From: an uncultured Verrucomicrobiales bacterium
Lineage (GTDB): Bacteria; Verrucomicrobiota; Verrucomicrobiia; Limisphaerales; Palsa-1400
NCBI GenBank assembly: GCA_903927905.1
Contig: CAIYOY010000249.1
Location: 1 to 38,103 of the forward strand
DNA: 38,103 nt
Reading direction: 5' to 3'
The translations under genes and the position numbers were made by a program. Shown here one piece after another: positions 33,901 through 38,103 of this stretch; within the stretch, counting starts at the first letter, position 1, and the number at the start of each line of letters is the position of its first letter. The notes below the pieces were generated by a model. The model was not told the origin of the DNA and searched no databases. It was given only the letters and a program-made list of their open reading frames with translations.

Positions 33901-34778
33901 AGGTAGCCGCCCAGATTCAGCTCCCAGGAACCAAAACCCTGGTTGCGGAGGTAACCGTCATTGCCAAGCTGGTTGCCCTGCGTGTGGTTGTGAATGTAAT
34001 TGATGTCCAGCGTTTTTCCGATCGGCAGCACACAATAGGCGTAACGACCGATGAAACGGTTGCTGGACGAATGCGGGACCTCCGGGTTGCGCAAAAGACC
34101 GATCCATTCCGGCTCGCCATCGAAATAATTGGTCATAAACGGCGGGGTGGTGGTGCTGATGCCATTCGGGGCCAACGGCAGGCCGTTGTCGCCGATGACC
34201 GGGAGATAGCCGTTGGTCTCAAAAACGCCATTGCGGTTGAGATCGATCCAGAAACGGAAATCGTTGGAGCCAGCGCGGTTGGTCGGGACGAAAACCGGGG
34301 CGCGCGGATCATAAAGGAGGTTGGCGATGTTTTGCACCCAATTTGAGGCATTCAACGGCAGGCCGGTGCTGCTGATGAAATCGTAATTGACATTGTTTGT
34401 GTCAACCACATTCAACGGCTGGCTGGCATCAAAACCGTTGGGATTGATGTAATTGTGCGAGGAAAAGAATTCGTAGCTGTTCGTGTCGCCGTGGGCCTGC
34501 ATGTGGGCGATGATTTCGGCTTGGGCGCGGGCCAGGGCCACTTCCTGCATGCTGCGGGCATCGCCTTGATCGAGGGTGCTGTTGACCGCTTCGCGATCCC
34601 GCCGGGTCACCGCCAGGAAAGCCACGGCCAGAAAAGTGATGACCGAGAGCATCAGCAGCGTGATCACCAAGGCCACGGCGGAAGTGGGAGAGTGAAGAGT
34701 GGAGAGTGAAGAGTGGGCAGCCCCGAGCCTTCCCGCAGGGCGGTGTTTCGATTTGCTGGACTGTAAATTCAAATTCAT
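30903..34778 (-). CDS. giant PilX/GspK-like pseudopilus protein (Verru_Chthon cassette protein A-like)
   Basis: 1291 residues. After a 30-residue leader, one hydrophobic helix (AVALVITLLMLSVITFLAVA, about 35-54) continues into a charged helix (RRDREAVNSTLDQGDARSMQ) like minor pseudopilins of the GspK/PilX type; a clear FTLxE motif is missing. The remaining ~1200 residues are Asn/Thr/Ser-rich with repeated TN and NTN runs and are probably exposed. Typical GspK has about 330 residues. Its place as last gene of a G-H-I-J-K order and the size match Verru_Chthon cassette protein A (inference from memory of that family). The ATG overlaps the stop of the J-like gene. The leader carries a 14-bp tandem repeat. 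Confidence 0.75.
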   Translation of the reverse strand: MNLNLQSSKSKHRPAGRLGAAHSSLSTLHSPTSAVALVITLLMLSVITFLAVAFLAVTRRDREAVNSTLDQGDARSMQEVALARAQAEIIAHMQAHGDTNSYEFFSSHNYINPNGFDASQPLNVVDTNNVNYDFISSTGLPLNASNWVQNIANLLYDPRAPVFVPTNRAGSNDFRFWIDLNRNGVFETNGYLPVIGDNGLPLAPNGISTTTPPFMTNYFDGEPEWIGLLRNPEVPHSSSNRFIGRYAYCVLPIGKTLDINYIHNHTQGNQLGNDGYLRNQGFGSWELNLGGYLADLNTNLWNPPNFNGYAYHVSPNFSFAANDAASVLGFRYNNSLANLASAQNFFNAGGTNIFTNFDGYSSGNLYYATPTNYFNPENQPWSGSDNPNSYYNLLDEMFDPNRAPALTARMINAVNATNGLTPSSYNRYTFQRLLATLGTDSAPDLQTVVHGNILTSNYNAVIDPANLILRTKVNLNWSNTNEIAHTLNASPTNLVRWTPTNFFLNAADLLLRSQIFTITNQNFGNNSAVLVNYATFGVTNIPIYCSTNNGIRYNSQIHRLLQLAANTFDAINDSNSIVPHVFRPQFYQTISNSVTNVFITNFVEVVDVDKLPSTPYKPITTNGITTEDNIWGIPWIIGARKGLPNFNEYSFNTLYQMTRKLEVLRQSNSLPYLTNEMYIIGITNLFGCEQWNPYSQPFIRQVEYRFTNIVEITILTNSTTSILTTNTGATNYFPTQTNLIMTGFNPSKAMFGNFYLPFVITNTVVPLSRFLRTPDAGPNYFRLIPSGSSDSWETGNGFPSPDLVINITNRLVFMVIDRTSGSSGRILDYVNLDGLGSVINVDQILNRSNNFSGLTSSQNGPTALNTVWLTNMNALNIPAGIQSQMDIADGRAMVSSKDWNSYNTPGAGLTNDTTTFLNFLTNSVWTNDTTYVRNAPFAPMVTFVQRRSFQVNDPLVHYTLDDLTDPKVFKSGQSNVVEFYNSVQVATNGGGGLTDAQSHHYNLGRINDRYQPWDSSSDADSVQAEDMLFKDPLVKFADIWNFPTNQFPSIGWLGRVHRGTPWQTFFLKADPNPNLITWTNAWVVSPATYPTSDWPLLDLFTVSPNDNASRGLLSINQANSAAWAALFSGVIVLTDGAGASVTLDPTNVSALLNTTTNANNVVAKGINVVRQAQTNGVFHSIGDILAVPALTSFSPFLGGSTNTSSAFTDDVVERIPQQILSLLKVGQPRFVIYAYGQSLKPKDIYLGNPNFNLCTNYAITGEFMTRTVCHVEGDVNHPKVVVDNFNVLTGD
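34688..34715. repeat. 14-bp tandem repeat in the K-like gene leader
   Basis: GAGAGTGAAGAGTG (plus strand) occurs twice without change, at 34688-34701 and 34702-34715, with partial units on both sides. It encodes the SSLSTLHS part of the leader, before the membrane helix. The unit is not a multiple of three, so gain or loss of one copy would shift the frame of the 1291-residue product. Confidence 0.8.
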
Positions 34779-35704
34779 CGGGTGGCGGCTTTGATCGGGA
34801 TCTGCTGGCGAAAAATTTGCACCTGCCCGGCGTGATTGGACAGATAGCTGAGCTGGGCGGTGATGTTGCCCAGGGCGCGGACGTGTTCGAGCGCTTCCGG
34901 TTCCAGCACGCCCAGTTCCAGTTCGAGCGCGGCGGGTAGATTGAACGTCACCGCAGAATTCGTCGGACTGACATAGGGAAAGGGCAGGATAATGATCGAT
35001 CCGGTCCCCATTCCAGGAAAGGGCAGACTCACTACCGTGCCATTCATCACCGGAGGAATTTCAAAACCGTTGGTGTCATAAGCGTGAACTTGCAGATGAA
35101 TAATGCCGTCGGCCACTCTGTCAATCATCCAGTTGGTGCTGGTAAAAATGTTGTACTGGGCGTTGAACGCGTTGAGGCCTTCGGGCGAGATCGGCGGCGG
35201 ACGGTTGGTCGGGGAACCGGTCAACGGCGGCGGCGCGTAACGATATAAAGTGCCGACAATAGTGTTGGTGGAAAGCGACACGGCGTAACCAATCGAGGCC
35301 CACGCTGAACCGACCCGGGTGATGGTAAAAATGTCCTCCACGAAATTAGTGCGGATGGGGGTGAGGCCGTCGGCATTATTTTGAATGATCAACGGGCGGT
35401 CGGCCCGGACGGTAAAGACGCTGTTGGTCACATTGGTGTTCTGGGCCGAGGCCATCTGGGACAAGTCGCGCACCAGGAGATCGGCGATGGTGCGGCCGTT
35501 GTCCGAGGTATCGTTTTGTCTGAGGCCGGTTTTGAAGGCTTTCTGCGTCTGGATGAACATGGCCGTCAACCCAAGGATGATGATCAACAGGCAGACGGTC
35601 GAGACCATCATTTCAATGAGGGTCAGGCCGTGTTCACTGCGGCCAGCCCCTCCGGCTCCGCCCACCGGCAGATTTCTATGGGATGATGTCGGGTTGATGT
35701 TCAC
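34775..35704 (-). CDS. GspJ-like minor pseudopilin (Verru_Chthon cassette protein C-like)
   Basis: 309 residues, start GTG at 35704 overlapping the stop of the I-like gene (GTGA). A Gly/Ala-rich leader ends at a prepilin peptidase site HG/LTLIEMMVST, followed by the membrane helix VCLLIIILGLTAMFIQTQKA and a long helix (GRTIADLLVRDLSQMASAQN). The remainder is beta-rich with a DRPLIIQNNADGL segment. Length and order (fourth of five) fit GspJ/PulJ, the minor pseudopilin that forms the pseudopilus tip with GspI and GspK. The stop overlaps the start of the K-like gene as ATGA. Confidence 0.8.
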   Translation of the reverse strand: MNINPTSSHRNLPVGGAGGAGRSEHGLTLIEMMVSTVCLLIIILGLTAMFIQTQKAFKTGLRQNDTSDNGRTIADLLVRDLSQMASAQNTNVTNSVFTVRADRPLIIQNNADGLTPIRTNFVEDIFTITRVGSAWASIGYAVSLSTNTIVGTLYRYAPPPLTGSPTNRPPPISPEGLNAFNAQYNIFTSTNWMIDRVADGIIHLQVHAYDTNGFEIPPVMNGTVVSLPFPGMGTGSIIILPFPYVSPTNSAVTFNLPAALELELGVLEPEALEHVRALGNITAQLSYLSNHAGQVQIFRQQIPIKAATR

Positions 35705-36543
35705 GGTGTTGGCCGAAAAATTTGCGGTTGAAAGAAAATCTGCCCTGAATTGTTGTTCGTTCTCAGACCGCCGCTGATCATGGCGCGGAATTGATGGATG
35801 CCGGGACCAACCGAATTATCCGTGACAATCGAGGGATGCAGCAACGGCCACTGGAAGGTGAGCCGGATCTCATAAAGCGACTGTCTCAAGGTGGCCAGTT
35901 CTTTCATGCGAAACGATTCAGCCACGGGAAGCAGATTGGCCGGATCGGTCGGCGGCAGATTGGTGTTCAGGAATTCTGCGTACCGGGAAATATTAGTGGG
36001 GACATTCGCGTGCCCGGCGTTGGTCTGGGAATATTGAAATTTTATGATTTCAGCGGTCAACAGGTAATTAAACGCGGTCAGGACGTTGTTGCTGTTTTGC
36101 ATCATGGCCGAACCATTCAACGCGCGCACATGGGCGGTGACGATATTGGTGAGGGGCCACCCGGGATCATGCTCTTCATATTTCGGCGTGCTCAAAGCCC
36201 CAATGATGGTGTCCCCATTCCACAGGATTGACGGGTCGGTGTTGGGATAACTGGTGAGGGAAACAACCACCTGATTGTTGCTTATCTTTTTGATCTGGAT
36301 GTAGTCCACATAGTTGGTCAAGAAATCCAAACCCTGCTGCCCGTTGCGGATGGCGTCCATGATATACGGGCCGTCCTGGCTGATGATGGTTTCTTCCCGG
36401 TTGTCCTTTTGCACGTTCAAGCCGCGCGGCAGGATGCCGACGATGGCCACCAAAGCAAAACCAATCACCCCGATGGCGATGGCGATTTCCACCATGGTAA
36501 AGGCTTGAACTTTGAACTTTGAACTTTGAACTCTCAACTTCAT
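35701..36543 (-). CDS. GspI-like minor pseudopilin (Verru_Chthon cassette protein B-like)
   Basis: 280 residues, ATG at 36543 overlapping the stop of the H-like gene (ATGA). The leader MKLRVQSSKFKVQA is encoded by 7-bp tandem repeats. The cleavage region A/FTMVEIAIAIGVIGFALVA keeps the Glu at position 5 of the mature protein. The following VGILPRGLNVQKDN is typical of the B-type cassette proteins. The globular part is unrecognised. Expected role: minor pseudopilin initiating or capping a pseudopilus with the J- and K-like products (known for GspI, inferred here). Confidence 0.8.
   Translation of the reverse strand: MKLRVQSSKFKVQAFTMVEIAIAIGVIGFALVAIVGILPRGLNVQKDNREETIISQDGPYIMDAIRNGQQGLDFLTNYVDYIQIKKISNNQVVVSLTSYPNTDPSILWNGDTIIGALSTPKYEEHDPGWPLTNIVTAHVRALNGSAMMQNSNNVLTAFNYLLTAEIIKFQYSQTNAGHANVPTNISRYAEFLNTNLPPTDPANLLPVAESFRMKELATLRQSLYEIRLTFQWPLLHPSIVTDNSVGPGIHQFRAMISGGLRTNNNSGQIFFQPQIFRPTP
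36504..36538. repeat. 7-bp tandem repeat in the I-like gene leader
   Basis: TTTGAAC (plus strand) occurs three times in a row at 36511-36531, flanked by variant units CTTGAAC (36504) and TCTCAAC (36532). It lies within 40 bases of the start codon, between the ATG and the prepilin cleavage site. A seven-base unit changes frame when copy number changes. Confidence 0.85.
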
Positions 36544-37403
36544 TGCAACTCCGGCCTTTCCACCTTGGCGCGACCGGTCAGGGCATTGATGTGAATGATG
36601 TTAAAATTACTGGTCGAGTTTCCGGCGGGCGTTTCCACCGGCGGGATGTCAGCCAGCAACGGGACATTGTTGCTGTCGCGCAACGGCAGATAACTGCCGC
36701 GGCTCAGCGGGATAAATTCATCCTGCGGCCCCGGCTGTCCCGGGCGCGGGATTAATTGGCCCTTGGAATTGAAAGCGATGAACGGCAGCGAAAAATTCGG
36801 CCCGTTGGTCGCCGCATCCACCGTCGGGAACGGCAGCATGGCTTGGGCAAAAGGAGGCACGGTATAAACCGGTTGCGGGGACAATAGGGAAGTCCAGTTG
36901 GTGATGTAATTGGTATTGGCCAGGGAAAATTTGTCCGGCGCAAAAATCACCCCTTGCGGCAGCGGCTTCCAGTCTGTCAAGTAGCGCGGATAAGGCCGGC
37001 CGACCTGATCGCCGACGTTTTTGAGCGTGAGCATCGCGTAGGCGGAATATTGATGAACCAGCAGATTGGTCAGTTGATCCCGGTCCACATTCAGGTTGTT
37101 AAACGCCACTGCGTTCGTGTTCTCCCAAAAGCCAGGCGGGACAAAGACCATATAGACGATGGTGCGGTTCTGGATGGCTTTTTGCCGCGCATAAGCCACA
37201 TCGTCCAGCATCTGCCGGGTGGCGGCAGTCATGACGTTGGCTTTGGTCAGTCCGCCTATGTGCGGCAGGGTCAGTCCCGCGATAATGCCAATGATCGTGA
37301 TGACCAGCAGCATTTCGATGAGGGTAAATGCAGCCACGCGAGCAAAAGCCGTCCGCGCCGACTGGCGTCGGTTGCTAAAAGTTATTGGACGGCGGCAGTT
37401 CAT
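36540..37403 (-). CDS. GspH-like pseudopilin (Verru_Chthon cassette protein D-like)
   Basis: 287 residues; ATG at 37403 directly after the TAA of the G-like gene. A 25-residue basic leader ends at VAA/FTLIEMLLVITIIGIIAG, followed by LTLPHIGGLTKANVMTAAT and QMLDDVAYARQKAIQNRTIV. The pattern of random-mutation-tolerant leader, helix and then ...ARQ.A...R..V.M.F is that of GspH/FimT and of cassette protein D. The C-terminal half (GPQDEFIPLSRGSYLPL) is longer than in GspH (about 170 residues). It is the second gene of the pseudopilus operon. Confidence 0.82.
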   Translation of the reverse strand: MNCRRPITFSNRRQSARTAFARVAAFTLIEMLLVITIIGIIAGLTLPHIGGLTKANVMTAATRQMLDDVAYARQKAIQNRTIVYMVFVPPGFWENTNAVAFNNLNVDRDQLTNLLVHQYSAYAMLTLKNVGDQVGRPYPRYLTDWKPLPQGVIFAPDKFSLANTNYITNWTSLLSPQPVYTVPPFAQAMLPFPTVDAATNGPNFSLPFIAFNSKGQLIPRPGQPGPQDEFIPLSRGSYLPLRDSNNVPLLADIPPVETPAGNSTSNFNIIHINALTGRAKVERPELQ

Positions 37404-38102
37404 TTATCTGGTCCAGCTTAAAATATTGTCTTTATTCGAACTCAGGTTCGCGGATGTGGTGGGATCTATCCCGCGATCCGGCCCCGAAGACCAGATCATA
37501 ACGGGAGCGCGCAAAATAAAGGTATCCCCCAGACCTGACGGCCGGGTCAGTCCATTGAAACCTGCTTGTTTGTCAGTCGTCGAAGAAGACGAAACCTTCT
37601 CTAACGAATAAATACTGTCCCGGCACATGTCGTCGTAATCATAATCCAGCGAGATATTGTAGGCTCTGCTCCAGGGATCGCGAAACACCAGGTCCGGCCC
37701 GAGCCCGGGTTGGCTGACATCGGTCGCCCGCTTGCTGATGTGCATGAACGGGGTTTGCTGCGGATTTTTCTGATGATTGGCGTTGGCGTGATTGACATCG
37801 GGGTCATCCAGCAGAATCGCCATCAGTTCGGAATTCAGGCCCGTGAAACCGTTGACTTTGCTGGCAATGTTCAAGTCCGTGTCGCCAAACGTAAAATCGG
37901 CCGAAATCACGTTGGTCGGCAGCGGATAACGATTGTAAGTGGAATGATAAGCCTGAATGGCCGTTTCAAGATTCTTCATATCAGTCCGGGCCGCCAATTT
38001 TTTGGCGGTTTCTTTGGAGCCCTTCAGCGCGGTGAACAGCAAAGCCGCCAAAATACCCATGATGGCAATGACCACCAGCAGTTCGATCAAAGTAAAGGCG
38101 CG
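37404..38102 (-). CDS. GspG-like major pseudopilin, N-terminus cut by window edge
   Basis: The frame is open to the right edge and begins within the leader ([20 protein letters not shown]). At least 232 residues. The helix continues KGSKETAKKLAARTDMKNLE and TAIQAYHSTYNRYPLP, the GspG pattern in which the N-terminal helix is followed by a YP segment. The end has MIWSSGPDRGIDPTTSAN, matching the SxGPDG/R-type calcium-site loop of GspG-like proteins in Verrucomicrobia. It is the first visible gene of the five-gene operon; more genes, such as an ATPase or secretin, may lie beyond the edge. Confidence 0.85.
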   Translation of the reverse strand, partial: RAFTLIELLVVIAIMGILAALLFTALKGSKETAKKLAARTDMKNLETAIQAYHSTYNRYPLPTNVISADFTFGDTDLNIASKVNGFTGLNSELMAILLDDPDVNHANANHQKNPQQTPFMHISKRATDVSQPGLGPDLVFRDPWSRAYNISLDYDYDDMCRDSIYSLEKVSSSSTTDKQAGFNGLTRPSGLGDTFILRAPVMIWSSGPDRGIDPTTSANLSSNKDNILSWTR

Positions 38103-38103
38103 C

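Noticed and set aside
33105-34346. 413-codon plus-strand open frame, and a similar 314-codon frame at 24291-25235
   Set aside because: Both lie opposite the giant Asn/Thr-rich genes, where GTT/ATT-type codons leave the antisense frames open; no recognisable protein.

Overview
The window looks like a chromosomal segment of a Verrucomicrobiota bacterium, most likely of the Pedosphaera/Limisphaerales type. The grounds are pseudopilin genes of the Verru_Chthon-cassette type, small prepilin-like proteins with the CINNLR...GAKQLWALE signature, Asn/Thr-rich giant secreted proteins, an unusual abundance of short interspersed repeats between genes, and moderately high GC. This placement is inference from gene style; no rRNA gene or other phylogenetic marker is present.

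Layout. (1) 1-2070, minus strand: tyrA then aroA (aroA runs off the left edge), giving tyrosine and chorismate synthesis. (2) 2257-8920, minus strand: a large multi-spanning membrane protein, a small prepilin-like protein, then the classic MoxR ATPase - DUF58 - membrane transglutaminase trio. (3) 8921-11829: an accessory island with a 10-bp-phased repeat array, a MITE-like inverted-repeat element, a three-gene HTH/zinc-ribbon plus membrane-protein operon, a toxin-antitoxin-like remnant, and a DUF6883/DUF4926 pair. (4) 11860-13653, minus: a stand-alone C-terminal half of carbamoyl-phosphate synthase large subunit (split carB). The DUF6883/DUF4926 pair lies between the 3' end of this gene and a second, diverged copy of the same 3' end, as if a cassette had entered there. 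(5) 14053-16991, plus: lgt, miaA and a secreted TIM-barrel-like protein. (6) 16988-20292: lplA-like and nth (minus), vapB-vapC (plus), and lysine 2,3-aminomutase (minus) with a near-consensus promoter that predicts an almost leaderless mRNA. (7) 20483-22455, plus: a small lipoprotein, a pseudopilin and a secreted alpha/beta hydrolase; then dus (minus).

(8) 23487-38103, minus: an export-related block. Five genes with zero or 4-base junctions encode pseudopilin-like proteins in the order G-H-I-J-K of type II secretion systems. The last (K-like) is expanded to 1291 residues. Next comes a 427-bp repeat element with ~90-bp inverted ends, then a 2302-residue subtilisin-like protease with nested adhesion/P domains that could be a substrate of the pseudopilus (inference). 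The I-like and K-like genes carry 7-bp and 14-bp tandem repeats just after their start codons, which would shift frame if copy number changed.

The most unusual points are the duplicated carB 3' end around the DUF6883/DUF4926 cassette, the domain-within-domain build of the protease, the frame-shifting tandem repeats in pseudopilin leaders, the 10-bp-phased TATCA array, and the two MITE-like elements.
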